Translations under genes and position numbers: made by a program
Shown here: piece by piece, positions 35,601 through 48,224 of the stretch
Numbering within the stretch: position 1 is the first letter of the stretch
Layout of the letters: each line of letters starts with the position of its first letter
The notes under the pieces: generated by a model
Told to the model about the DNA's origin: nothing
Seen by the model: only the letters and a program-made list of their open reading frames with translations
Database searches by the model: none
Origin: Isoetes taiwanensis
Lineage: Eukaryota > Streptophyta > Lycopodiopsida > Isoetales > Isoetaceae
Direction of reading: 5' to 3'
DNA: 64,000 bases
NCBI GenBank assembly: GCA_021234155.1
Contig: JAJEKV010000011.1
Location: 20,664,677-20,728,676 of the forward strand

Positions 35601-36950
35601 TTTGGAAAAACGAAATCAATAAAAGCATGAGGACCCATACATGATAGAGAGCTTTAACTGAAAAAAAACCTTAAACCTTACCTGATGATTAAGTCCACCA
35701 CTAAGATGTGTCCTTAATAATGATTTTACATTGAAATTGGTAGTTGTCTTGAACTGCAAGAAATGGATGTTAAAATAAGAAAAACAGAAGCCTCAAACAG
35801 GGGGAAAAAAAATGGAGAGTTTGTTTAACATCAAACTCAAAGTTTCAAAATTTATACACATAGATACACTGAAAAACATTCTCACATTTCATCATCAATC
35901 TGATGGATAGTCTGACTAGATAAATGCCTGAATGACCGTGCAAGAACAATTCTCCGCTTACTTGAGTTGGATGCTCACAAAGTACATATAGGTATACATT
36001 ACTAGAAAAGGTGCCCAATGGACTTTTCGTCGAGTGAGATTAAAGATGGAAATCACGGTTAAGTCCCATGTTTATCATTCATACTAAGAAAGTATATCCA
36101 TGATGGGCCACACAGTTATGATAATAATTTGTTGCATAAGGAAGAGGACAAAAGGACAAGGTGGTCACCTCTATTGTGGGGTGAATTCATGGACAACTAT
36201 CTCAATGGTGTTTGCTATTATAGTGTGGTACATCCTCCATTAAAATTAATGGATATATGCAAATCCATATTTATTTAGCAAATGTTTTAATCTCATTTGT
36301 TCACACATTTAGAGCTTTTAAGCAGATGATTTGCATTCTAGGTGGGAGCTCACTGCAAAATGAGCTGCCAGAGAAATAATATACATCAACACAAAAAATT
36401 AGCTTAAAGCATAAAATTTCAAAACCTTTAAATGCCATCATTACGTATAAACCAATGCTGGAATGCAAAGCAGATACCATAGAAACCAGTAAAAAGAAAT
36501 AAAGGAAGCGACCATAAAAATATAGTTATCATTTTTAAGCCCTTATTCTCTTACAGGATAAGTCATTGCTTGCAAGTTGGGTAAAACCTCAAGTCATTGC
36601 TTGCAAGTTGGGTAAAACCTCATGTATTGAGCATGTGTGATAATCATAAAACATTTTAAAGCATTAATATGGTGCCGAGATATCACCCACTTGAGCAAAA
36701 TGTTTAAAATACAATATATAACGTCTTCTTTAGGGCAAGAAGTTTATACATTTGACAATATATGAGGACACAATGGCGTTTAAGTTTGTGTAAATTGATA
36801 TTGAGTACAACCCAACATAATTTATGTGTCTATCAAGCGTGCCATACGGAGCTTGTTTGTTCTATTGGTCTTTCCTAATGGCATTATTATCACAATTTTT
36901 AGAAAACATACCTTGGTCAAAGGACCATCCTTAGGAGCAAAGCAACAATG
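32690..36950. other. Intergenic, no supported gene
   Basis: AT-rich. Contains a poly(A) run at about 34458-34480 and a tandem pair of about 31 bp at 36561-36623 (CATTGCTTGCAAGTTGGGTA twice). Open frames such as 33815-34171 have no recognisable domain. Confidence 0.45.
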
Positions 36951-36954
36951 ACAA

Positions 36955-37412
36955 GAATATGTAGCACAATAACAGGAGGTTCCAGGGGGACTTGATATGG
37001 ATGTAAAAATGACAATTCCTGAAACCATAGATCATATATCCCTAAAATAATTGAATGGGTTGTTAAAAAAAAAAAAAAAAAAAAACATAGATTCAAGGTA
37101 GAAAATAATTATATTAGCTCATTGGGTATATTGGTTAAAATAGTCTTATTAGGACATTGAGTTATTTTGGTAGAGGTTCGAGCCCCCGTATTTCATATTT
37201 TAAAACCTTAGTCAAAGTCGTATAGAGGTTCGATATTTTCTCAAAACCTTAGGTGAACTCGTGTTTCATATTTTTAAATCATAGGCGCCTTCGATCATAA
37301 ATGACTATAAGCGAAACGAGAGGTAACTAGAGGCCCCAACATGCATTATGGGATGTAGGATCGACAAATCCGACGATCATGGTAATCCGGGATGCACCTT
37401 GTTTAGAATATG
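36955..37412 (+). repeat. Solitary copy of the 440 bp tRNA-like monomer
   Basis: Full monomer from ATATGTAGCACAATAACAGG to TGTTTAGAATATGTAGCA. It has the best promoter match of the family: A-box-like TAGCTCATTGGG (37115-37126) and B box GGTTCGAGCCC (37175-37185), a perfect fit to GGTTCGANNCC. Confidence 0.88.
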
Positions 37413-37890
37413 TAGCACAACACCACAAAAGCCTCCTTCTTCCGTATATATTTCATGTGCATATAGCTTACAACCCCTAAATGTTAAGGATATTGTAGGA
37501 ACGAATTTGCTAGGTTAGTGACCTTTTCTTCAATGGGTAATAATGCACATCATTTTAGTATTATAATTATCATTTCAGAACTTCAGAACGATCATGTTGC
37601 CATTATCAGACTCGGCCATTGCAATGGAACAAATGTCATTGTCAATATTCTATCTAATGGTTATTTCAAAGTACACCCCTCCATTTTTTATGAACATGAC
37701 TAAAAAATACTTGTATAACATCCAAACGTTCAAAATGCTAGAGCAATTAGACAACTTGCCCCAATTTCAGACCTTCAAAAGGATAGGTTTATGGCAGTCG
37801 TTTCAGATAATAAGCTAAGGATTTAACAAAATACTTCTATAGTCATCTTTGCCAAACTCTAGTGCATAAACAAATGAAATGTACTACCGT
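37413..37890. other. Intergenic, nothing recognised
   Basis: AT-rich sequence between a tRNA-like repeat and the UTP12/WDR3 relic; no supported feature. Confidence 0.4.
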
Positions 37891-37894
37891 TTAT

Positions 37895-38300
37895 ATGTTC
37901 CATTTGGAACGGAGCACGAGATCACGAGCATTGGAATGCACCTCTGCTTTATGCAGCTCCTCAGAGACCAAAATATCAAATGTTCCTAATGTCCCTACTT
38001 TTAATTTAAGAACATGATAATTTCCCGATACAATTAGTCCACAAAGTTTATATTGGATTCCATAGTATGCAAGCAAGCACGTGTCCAAGGATCCCAGAAT
38101 TTCATTGTATTATGGCTGGTGGTCATCAAGAGACTATTATCAAGGCTTAGAACTGCAGCTCGAACATCAAACCAAGGACTGGATAAAGAAAATTGGGTAT
38201 ATTCGTGATGACATCTTTTTTTGAGCCTCATAAACTTCTATAGTATTGTCGTGCAATGGCAGAGCAATGGCGACCAATACTTTTCTCTGCTTATGTGCCT
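37895..38300 (-). pseudogene. UTP12/WDR3-like WD40 protein fragment
   Basis: Minus-strand frames read VAIALPLHDNTIEVYEAQ, then FDVRAAVLSLDNSLLMTTSH, NTMKFWDPWTRACLHTMES, and after a frame change LCGLIVSGNYHVLKLKVGTLGTFDI. This order matches consecutive WD repeats of UTP12/WDR3, a U3 snoRNP-associated subunit of the small-subunit processome that acts in nucleolar 18S pre-rRNA maturation. Only about 400 bp remain, with at least one frameshift and no start or stop, so it is a relic. Homology rests on remembered family motifs, not on an alignment. Confidence 0.7.
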
Positions 38301-38753
38301 GTGAAAATGCAAATGATCTATCTTATGTTTGACCCTCAAAACCATGCTATGACGTTCCCCTAAAATATACGCTATAAATACGCATATTTCTGGGCTACAT
38401 CACTGTACAAGTCTGCTTTAGTAGCCGTGTACACGATAGTAGGGAAAAGGGAGCATGGCTAAGTTATTCATATAACTTAGACAACCTTAGGCATAGGGCC
38501 ATTTCCACATGGCCTCACCCTATTGGGTACCCGCCACATGGAAGCACCCCATTGGAGTTATGTGGCAGTGACATGGAACCATAACCTGTAAATGGCCAAA
38601 CCCTAACCCCAGGCCATTTTTCTAGCTCCAACACTCTTGGAACCTTGTTCGCGCTCGAAACTCTGTTTCGAGAACCGTCTGTTGTGGCATAGCATAGCAC
38701 AGCAACCTCCGAAGCATGCGTGCATCGATAGGAGTGAGAGTTATGTCGGAGCA
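38301..38753. other. Intergenic, no supported feature
   Basis: No recognised domain or repeat, except that its right edge leads into the tandem duplication below. Confidence 0.4.
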
Positions 38754-40100
38754 GGTATTTGGGTCAGAGTCCTTTGTAGATCATCTGGAAGTTAGGTTTC
38801 CAGATGAGTTAGCATTTCGTATCCCTAGTAGAGCCATTCTAGAACCCTCAGTCTAGGTCTTGAACCCTAATCAATGAACCCTAATTGTAAGTTAGATGCA
38901 TATAATTAGGATTAGATGTTATTCTCATTATTTATCATGTTATATGGATATGATGTTGGTTGATCATATTTGCTCCTCTTGTATTGGGAAGGGGGGTAGA
39001 GACCTAGTAGCCATTATTTAGATGATGCTTCTAGTTTAGATCCCTTAGTTCCTATTAATTATGGCATGTGCATAGGAACCCACCCGACTACAGGGGCTAT
39101 GGAGTGACCTAGCACCATAAAATGGGGCTAGTGGAAAATTGGAGGGAGGCCCCTGCTGCGCACAGCTACTGGGGACCCATAGTGGGTTAGGCCTATAGCC
39201 GGTCACTTCATCATGTGGGCGGGGTATGGGTCCGACACCTCCTGGGTCAACGGTGTCGCCCTGACTTTAAAGAATTGCAGGTGCTGGCGTGGCTCTTGTT
39301 TGGGGAGGGGAGTTTCAGTCGGATACAGATCGTGTGTCGCCACTGTCCTCTAGCTACCTATGCAGCCACTAGCCCTCGGGAAGGAGACGTAACTCTTTCA
39401 GGAGGGAGTTCCTCAGAAGGTATTTGGGTTAGAGTCCTTTGTAGATGATCTGGAAGTTAGGATTCCATATGAGTTAGCACTTCGTATCTCTAGTCGAGTC
39501 ATTCTAGAACCCTCAGTCTAGATCTTGAACCCTAATCAATGAACCCTAAATGTAAGTTAGATGCACGTGATTAGGATTAGATGTTATTCTCATTATTTAT
39601 AATGTTATATGGATAATATGATGTTGGTTGATCATGTTTTCTCCTCTTGTATTGGGAAGGGGGGTAGAGACCTAGTAGCCATTATTTATATGATGCTCCT
39701 AGTTTAGACCCTTTAGTTCTTATTAATTGCAGCCTGTGCATAGGAACCCACTGGCTACGGGGGCTATGGAGTGACTTAGCACTATACCACGGAGCTAGTG
39801 GCAAAGTGGAGGGAGGTCCCTGCTGAGCGCAGCTACTGGGGACCCATAGCAGGCTAGGCCTATAGCTGGCCACTTCATGTGGGCAGGGACACCTCTTAGG
39901 TCAACGGTGTCGCCCTAACTCTCAAGAGTTGCAGGTGCCAACCTGGCCCTTGTTTTGGGGGAATTCGGTCAGATACGGATCGTGTGTCGCCACGATCCTC
40001 TAGCCACCCATGGAGCCACTAGACCTCGCGAAGGGGAGATGTAACCCTTCCTACCTCATCGGACTGGGGAGATGCAACTCGGAGTAGTCCCAATGGGTGA
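38754..40100 (+). repeat. Tandem duplication, about 665 bp unit, two copies
   Basis: The block GGTATTTGGGTCAGAGTCC...CTCTAGCCACC starts at 38754 and again near 39419, with moderate divergence. Each unit carries TGAACCCTAATCAATGAACC, GTATTGGGAAGGGGGGTAGA and a GC-richer second half ending in CAGATACGGATCGTGTGTCG. Confidence 0.85.
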
Positions 40101-40984
40101 TACTATAGGATTACGTCTCCGACAGGTTATAGTCATGCCAGAGCCTAATTTAGCCCGTCTGCAAAGTATACACAAGAGGGGTGGATGGAGTGGTCAACCC
40201 TAGCCATTGTCTATAGCCAGCCCTACCATTGTTATATCTCGGTCTGCTCTATCTTGAGGCCCAGCTGTCAGTCTACTTCTCTTACGAGTCTGAGCCTGGA
40301 TAGGAGCTCTCATGTTTTATGGTATGTTGATATCTTTGATGTATCTATGGATGTACGAATGTGCTACCCTTCAAGGTAGTTGGATGTATTGTTATTGTTA
40401 GTGCTGACATTATATTATGCTTCTGTTGTTATAGGAGCCCATAGGGGAAGGGCGCGCAAGACACCTTCGTGTCCCCTTTCCGCACTAGGGATACCTTGGG
40501 TGCGAGATAAACAGAGGGCCCATGCGGCCGAAAAGCTGGATAGGGGATTTCCCACGAGATGTACGATCGCGTGTCGTATATTTGGTGGGAAATGTCACAC
40601 ATGCAATAGTTATATGTGATCTGCTGCCAGAACATCCTCAATCTCACACATACTTCTTAGCTCTTCTACAACTTTTGTGTTGCCTTGCCTGCATCTTTTG
40701 CAGCCTTTTCTCTCTTTCTTTGTTCCCAAATTTTTCCAATGTTTTCCTTGCCCATCGACAACCAAGGACACCTCACACTTCATTGAACCTCAAAATTACA
40801 ACCTAGTCTCTACTATGTCATTTTAAATCCCCTATATAATTACAAGTTTTTCTTGGATGTTATGTTTTTATTCTTTTATTGCCCGAAGAAGGATGTGGTA
40901 ACAGACCCTTTTATAACAAATCCTTTGTACCCAAAGATAGGAGGATGTGGTAAAAATGTAATTTCTGTGAGAAGGACGTCGTGT
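40101..40984. other. Intergenic, no supported gene
   Basis: Short open frames only; a GC-richer island at about 40440-40600 has no recognised identity. Confidence 0.4.
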
Positions 40985-43960
40985 GCTAGTATGTAGCAAA
41001 ATAACAGGGGGTTCTAGGGGGATTTGATATGGATGTAAAAATAACAATTTCTGAAACCATAGACCATATATCCCTAAAACAATCGAATAAGTTGTTATAA
41101 AAAAAAACATAGATTCAAGATAAGAAATAATCGCACTAGTTCACTGAGAATATTGGTTAAAGTAGTGTTAGTTAGGACACTGAATTATTTTGCTAGAGGT
41201 TCGAGCTCCCGCATTTCATATTCTAAAAACTTAGGCAAAGTTGTATAGAGGTTCGATATTCCCTCAAAACTTTAGGCGAAATCGTATTTCATATTTCAAA
41301 ATCATAGGCACCTCCAATGATAAATGACTATAAGCGAAACGAGAGGTGCCCAGGGGCCCCAACATCTGATTTGGGTCATAGGATCGACAAATCCGACAAT
41401 TGTGGTGGTCAGGTGCAACTCGTTTAGAATATGTAGCAAAATAACATGGGGTTCCAAGGGGATTTGATATGGATGTAAAAATAACAATTTCTGAAACCAT
41501 ACTATATATCCCTAAAACAATAGAATTTGTTATAAAAAAAAACATAGATTCAACATAAAAAATAATCGCACTAGCTCACTGAGTATATTGGTTAAATTAG
41601 TGTTTGTTAGGATACTGAATTATTTTATTAAAGGTTCGAGCTCCCATATTTCATATTCTAGAATCTTAGGCAAAGTCGTATAGAGGTTCGATATTCCCTT
41701 AAAAACCTTAGGCGAAATCTTATTTCATATTTCAAAATCATAGGTGCCTCCAATCATAAATGACTATAAGCGAAACGAGAGGTGCCCAGTAGTCTAGGGT
41801 GCACCTCGTTTAGAATATGTAGCAAAATAACAGGGGGTTCCAGGGGATTTGATATGGATGTAAAAATAACAATTCCTGAAACCATAGACTATATATCCCG
41901 AAAACATACTTGGAACCCCATGTTATTTTGCTACATATTCTAAACGAGGTGCACCTGACCACCACAATCGTCGGATTTGTCGATCCTATGGCCCAAATCA
42001 GATGTTGGGGCCCCTGGGCACCTCTCGTTTCGCTTATAGTCATTTATCATTGGAGGTGCCTATGATTTTGAAATATGAAATACGATTTCGCCTAAGGTTT
42101 TAAGGGAATATCGAACCTCTATACGACTTTGCCTAAGATTCTAGAATATGAAATATGGGAGCTCGAACCTTTAATAAAATAATTCAGTGTCCTAACTAAC
42201 ACTAATTTAACCAATATACTCAATGAGCTAGTGCGATTATTTTTTATGTTGAATCTATTAAATTAGTGTTTGTTAGGATACTGAATTATTTTATTAAAGG
42301 TTCGAGCTCCCATATTTCATATTCTAGAATCTTAAGCCAAGTCGTATAGAGGTTCGATATTCCCTTAAAAACCTTAGGCAAAATCTTATTTCATATTTCA
42401 AAATCATAGGTGCCTCCAATCATAAATGACTAGAAGCGAAACGAGAGGTGCCCAGTGGCCCCAACATACGATCTGGGTCGTAGGATCGACGAATCCGACG
42501 ACTGTGTAGTCTAGGATGCACCTCGTTTAGAATATGTAGCAAAATAACAGGGGGTTCCAGGGGGATTTGATATGGATGTAAAAATAACAATTCCTGAAAC
42601 CATAGACCATATATCCCTAAAACAATCGAATAACTTGTTTTAAAAAAAAACAGAGATTCAAGATAAGAAATAATCGCACTAGCTCACTGAGAATATTGGT
42701 TAAATTAGTGTTAGTTAGGACATTGATTTATTTTAGTAGAGGTGTGAGCTCCCGTATTTCATATTCTAAAATCTTAGGCAAAGTCGTATAAAGGTTCGAT
42801 ATTCCCTTAAAAATCTTAGGCGGAATCGTATTTTATATTTCAAAATCATAGGTGCCTCCAATGATAAATGACTATAAGCGAAACGAGAGGTGCCCAGTGG
42901 CCCCAACATACGATCTGGGTCGTAGGATCGATGAATCCGACGACTGTAGTAGTCCAGGGTGCACCTCGTTTAGAATATGTAGCAAAACAACATGGGGTTC
43001 TAGGGGGATTTGATATGGATTTAAAAATAACAATTCCTGAAACCATAGACCATATATCCCTAAAACAATCGAATAAGTTGTTATAAAAAAAACATAGATT
43101 CAAGATAAAAAATAATCGCACTAGCTCACTAAGAATATTGGTTAAATTAGTGTTAGTTAGGACACTGAATTATTTTAGTAGAGATTCGAGCTCCCGTATT
43201 TCATATTCTAAAATCTTAGGCAAAGTCGTATAAAGGTTTGATATTCCCTTAAAAACCTTAGGCGAAATCCTCGTACTTCATATTTCAAAATCATAGCTAC
43301 CTCCAATGATAAATGACTATAAGCGAAACGAGAGGTGCCCAGTAGCCCCAACATACGATCTGGGTCGTAGGATCGACGGATCCGATGACTGTGGTAGTCC
43401 AGAGTGCACCTCATTTAGAATATGTAGCAAAACAACAGGGGGTTTCAGGGGGGTTTGTTATGGATGTAAAAATAACAATTCCTGAAACCATAGACCATAT
43501 ATCCCTAAAACAACTGAGTCCGTGCATCCATAACCTTCTGGAGGTATGACCCCAAGAAACCTGGAGGTTCGATATTCCCTTAAAAACCTAATGAATGGGT
43601 TGTTATAAAAAGAACACAGATTCAAGATAAAAAATAATTATATTAGCTCACTAGGTATATTGGTTAAACTAATCTTATTAGGATATTGAGTTATTTTGGT
43701 AGAGGTTTGAGCCCCCGTATTTCATATTCTAAAATCTTAGGCAAAGCCATATAGAGGTTTGATATTCCCTCAAAACCTTAGGCGAAATCGTATTTCCTAT
43801 TTCAAAATCATAGGCGCCTCCAATCATAATTGACTATAAGCGAAACGTGAGGTGCCCACAAAGCCCAACATACGATCTGGGTCGTAGGATCGACGAATAA
43901 GACGACTGTGGTAGTCCAGGTGCACCTCGTTTAGAATATGTAGCAAAATAACAGGGGGTT
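40985..43960 (+). repeat. Tandem array of the 440 bp tRNA-like monomer (about 7 units)
   Basis: The anchor ATATGTAGCAAAATAACAGG recurs near 40990, 41430, 41812, 42530, 42976, 43417 and 43937, spacing mostly 440-446 bp. Each unit has GGTTCGAG (B-box core), GCGAAACGAGAGGTGCCC and GTGCACCTCGTTTAGAA. The 41430 unit is shorter (about 60 bp deleted) and the 43417 unit longer, with a foreign snippet at about 43510-43590. One unit, 41906-42250, is inverted. Confidence 0.92.
41906..42250 (-). repeat. Inverted monomer within the array
   Basis: The reverse complement matches 41318-41700 closely, sharing private variants (CATCTGATTTGGG, CATGGGGTTCCAAG, TTATTAAAGGTTCGAG, TTCTAGAATCTTAGG). So it was copied in inverse orientation from its neighbour. 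Confidence 0.9.
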
Positions 43961-46124
43961 TCTTTTATATTTTTATACTTTTTTTCCTATGGTTTTTATA
44001 TGATTTGGTGATGGTATTTGATAAGACATACTAATTGGTACATCTAGAGTGCACATACTATCACGTTATTTTTAATGACATTTTTCAATGGTTACAACTA
44101 TGATTTCACTAAATATCCCTAAAAATATCCCTAATCGAACATGCACGCATCGAAAAAGGTTATTTTAGGGTTATTTGAGTTTTGGAGATTTCCGGGTCTT
44201 GTTGAGTCAAGGGCCACGAAAGCACGATCCAGGCAGCATCCTTTCAGATCTTGGTAAGGCAAGGGTTTAGTGAGGCAAGGGTTTGGAGCGACTTCGAAAG
44301 CAGGATTCAGCAACTTCAAGGTCTGTTCTTTAACTCTTTTTTCAATTCGCAGGGCCTTAGGTCTATTTTCCCTGGTTCCACGGTTCAGGTGCAGTTGGTG
44401 CATTAGGAAAGAAAATGGCGGACCTCATAGATCCGGCAACTTCAAGGTCCGCTCTTTAGCTCTTTTGCCATCCGCGGGCCTTAGCTCTATTTTTCCTAGT
44501 TCCATGGTTCAGGTGCGGTTGGTGGCCGCACTAAGAAAGAAAATGGCGGACCTCATATCCATGAGACCTCATGCTTGCGTGATCACTAAGAGAAATGTAT
44601 TAATGGGCCTTGGAAGGTCCGAAACCTCCAACACATTATCATGCGAGAATTATATCCACTGGCGGCGGTTTGAATCGAACATTATTGATTGATTCCAAGT
44701 TTACACCACCGAGAAGGTAATCAATTGGCTTCCACGAATATTAACTCGAGTGAGATAATCGGTTTAATGGATGCTCATATATTGCGTAAGCAAGAACGCC
44801 TCGGTTTACGTTACCCACAATATTCTAGTAGCAATTAAAAGGAAACTTTCGATCGAATATACAAGTAAGTTGGAGCTTCTACTAACGCTATCCTTACATT
44901 GCTTAATGTGCCAATCTTGTTTCCTCGGCTTTAGCTAACTTCGCAAACTTCCGCATAATTAATGGGCCCAAGAAACACAATGAGTATGTCAACTCTGTCA
45001 CTCATTACGCCTTTGAAAGATCTCTTATATAAAGTTCGAATCCTCTTATAGTTCCATGAGAGATGCCTAGCCAACGCCACGTCGAAAAGCCATAGACAAA
45101 TGGGATCTTGCAAAATTCCCGTATGGAAACGTTTCATTACAAGTTTGCGAGTGGTAAGCTACTCGAAAATCTAAGCCACATTTTTGCGAAATTACGTGTT
45201 TGAAGGCATGGTCATGCACTCGAATTCCAAAACACTTGCTAACATGCAATTTTGGATTTTTGGATGAAGACATGGCATTATTGCCCTTTATATTATGTTG
45301 GATAATTGATATTATTGATATGAATCTCAGAATTTGGAGAATAAGGCATCTATGACATGGCACATAAGAAGTACGCAACTAAGCCTTCTATAAAGTTGCT
45401 TTTCCATGGAGCAGATTAATGCTTGGTTTGAATTGCACAAAGTCCAGGTGAATTCAAATTAAAATAGCTGACAAGTTATATCCATCCGTGTTTGTGGTAT
45501 GCCTGCTCAATGTCATGCAGGAAAGCAGATATATCTTTTACCTAATATATCTTTTTAACTAATCTTGGCGATGTGGCTTTCATTCGGAGCGGACTAAATC
45601 TTAGGTGATGCCGGAGCTTTTCGGATATTGCACATTTTGCACATTGCTAGATGTTTGGATCACAAGCAACATTGCAATTTATGAGAATATAATACATTAC
45701 TTCTTTATTGTGGAGAAAGTGTACTGCTCTAGATGTTGCATTGCAAAAATAAATAGAGGTTTTATAGTTCTATACAAGATATGTTGCCATTTGTTTATTT
45801 TGCTAAGGGCTCCAACACCCCAATTTTTTTTTATTACAGCAACCAACACATAACTATTATTAACATTAATTAACATAAAACTAACGATTTAGGCCCTTAA
45901 AGTTTATCTATCTGCTTTTGTTAGGGCCCGAAGGGCCCAAAATTTTTTTTAATATAACAATCAACACACAAATACCATTAACATTATTAACGCAAACCAT
46001 TGCATTTAACACATTTAAATTAAAATCCCCCTTAAACCCCCTTTGGTTTGGGTGCATATTCACACGGGGGGTGACTCCGGGCAACGAGAGCTGTTGGATA
46101 GGCATATTCACCCCTTATTCCTTA
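43961..46124. other. Spacer between two monomer arrays
   Basis: Contains a tandem pair of about 130 bp (44304-44430 and 44435-44560: CAACTTCAAGGTC...AAAGAAAATGGCGGACCTCAT). No supported gene. Confidence 0.5.
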
Positions 46125-47547
46125 AACGGATGTAAAAATAACAATTCCTGAAACCATAGACCATATATCCCTAAAACAATCGAATAAGTTGTTATAAAAA
46201 AAAACATAGATTCAAGATAAAAATAATCGCACTAGCTCACTGAGTATATTGGTTAAATTAGTGTTAGTTAGGACACTGAATTATTTTAGTAGAGGTTCGA
46301 GCTCCTGTATTTCATATTCTAAAATCTTAGGCAAAGTCGTATAAAGGTTCGATATTCCCTTAAAAACCTTAGGCGAAATCGTATTTCATATTTCAAAATC
46401 ATAGGTGCCTCCAATGATAAATGACTATAAGCGAAATGAGAGGTGCCCACAGGGCCCAGCATACAATCTGGTCGTAGGATCGACGAATCCGACGACTGTG
46501 GTAGTCCAGGGTGCACCTCGTTTAGAATATGTAGAAAAATAACAGGGGGTTCCAATGGGATTTGATATGGATGTAAAAATAACAATTCCTGAAACCATAG
46601 ACCATATATCCCTAAAACAATCGAATAAGTTGTTATAAAAAAACATAGATTCAAGACAAAAAATAATTGCACTAGCTCACTGAGTATATTGGTTAAATTA
46701 GTGTTAGTTAAGACACTGAATTATTTTATTAAAGGTTCAAGCTCCCGTATTTTATATTCTAAAATCTTAGACAAAGTCGTATAAAGGTTCGATATTCCCT
46801 TAAAAACCTTAGGCGAAATCGTATTCCATATTTCAAAATCATAGGTGCCTCCAATGATAAATGACTATAAGCGAAATGGGAGGTGCCCAGTGGCCCCAAC
46901 ATACGATCTGGGTCATAGGATCGACGAATCCGACGACTGTGGTAGTCCAGAGTGCATCTCGTTTAGAATATGTAACAAAACAACAGGGGGTTCCAGGGGG
47001 ATTTGATATGGGTGTAAAAATAACAATTCCTGAAACCATAGACCATATATCCCTAAAACAATCGAATAAGTTGTTATAAAAAAAAAAAACGTAGATTCAA
47101 GATAAAAAATAATTGCATTAGCTCACTGAGTATATTAGTTAAAGTAGTGTTAGGTAGGACACCGAATTATTTTGGTAGAGGTTCGAGCTCCCGTATTTCA
47201 TATTCTAAGATCTTAGGCAAAGTCGTATAGAGGTTCGATATTCCCTCAAAACCTTAGGCGAAATCGTATTTCATATTTTAAAATCATAGGCGCCTCCAAT
47301 CATAAATGACTATAAGCGAAATGAGAGGTGCCTAGGGGCCCCAACATACGATCTGGGTCATAGGATCGACGAATCCGACGACTGTGGTAGTCCAGAGTGC
47401 ACCTCATTTAGAATATGTAGCAAAACAACAGGGGCTTCTTGGGGGATTTGATATGGATGTAAACCATAGACCATATATCCCTAAAACAATTGAATAAGTT
47501 GTTACAAAAAAAAAACATAGATTCAAGATAAAAAATAATCGCATTAG
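46125..47547 (+). repeat. Second tandem array of the 440 bp tRNA-like monomer (about 3.2 units)
   Basis: Anchor positions near 46528, 46968 and 47413 (spacing 440 and 445). The last unit is cut at 47547 by the copia LTR. Confidence 0.9.
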
Positions 47548-48127
47548 TGAAGTCAGAAACAATTGTTAGTTGATCCTTTGTGAATCACATATATCAACAC
47601 AACTTATTAAAACTTTATCATAGAAAACACTCATTAGAGCTAGTATTTCAGCATAATTCATTGTGCAACATTATTTCTAATGACCATTGAACTTAATCAT
47701 ATAACAGCACTGTAGCAATGGGATTGACCATTGCACTGTTCATATTTTGACTCCTAATAATCCATCGAACTTCAACCTTTGCTTGTTCTTTTTAGGTCGG
47801 ATCCGGCGCCAAAGGATGCCAGACCATTCTACAATGGCCGGATAAGAACTCAGAGATCCGTCGGTCTTGCAGGACCGATCGGAACACAGCTGTGTTGGCT
47901 CGAATAATCGAGACCAGCTTAATATAGACAGAATACTGTATTTAATCCCCATGCAGGTTCACATTTAAACCATTAATAGTTCAACCATTGAACCTTTAGC
48001 ATATAATAGTTCAACCATTGAACCTTTATGAGTTAACCATTGAACTTCATATTGTATTCCTCAACCTTGTATATGTTTCATTGAAACTTGCATTGTCAAG
48101 TCACCACATCATGACATGATCCTAACA
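47548..48127 (-). repeat. 3' LTR of the copia element (about 580 bp)
   Basis: Minus strand starts TGTTAGGATCATG directly after the purine-rich GAAGGGAGAGTAT (48131-48142 region) and ends ...TTCA at 47548, where the monomer array resumes. It contains about three short repeats of TTCAACCATTGAACCTT (47985-48045). No matching 5' LTR exists in the window. Confidence 0.7.
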
Positions 48128-48224
48128 ATACTCTCCCTTCATGTCATGATCCTGCATCTGGCTGAGCAGATTGTCTACTATCACAACTTATTATTTTTTT
48201 CCAAGTCTTCCCAGCATAAATCTA

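Noticed and set aside
42846-43121. Minus-strand open frames recurring in the 440 bp arrays as a gene family
   Set aside because: They follow the tandem monomer; frames are broken at different points in different monomers, with no codon-level conservation visible.
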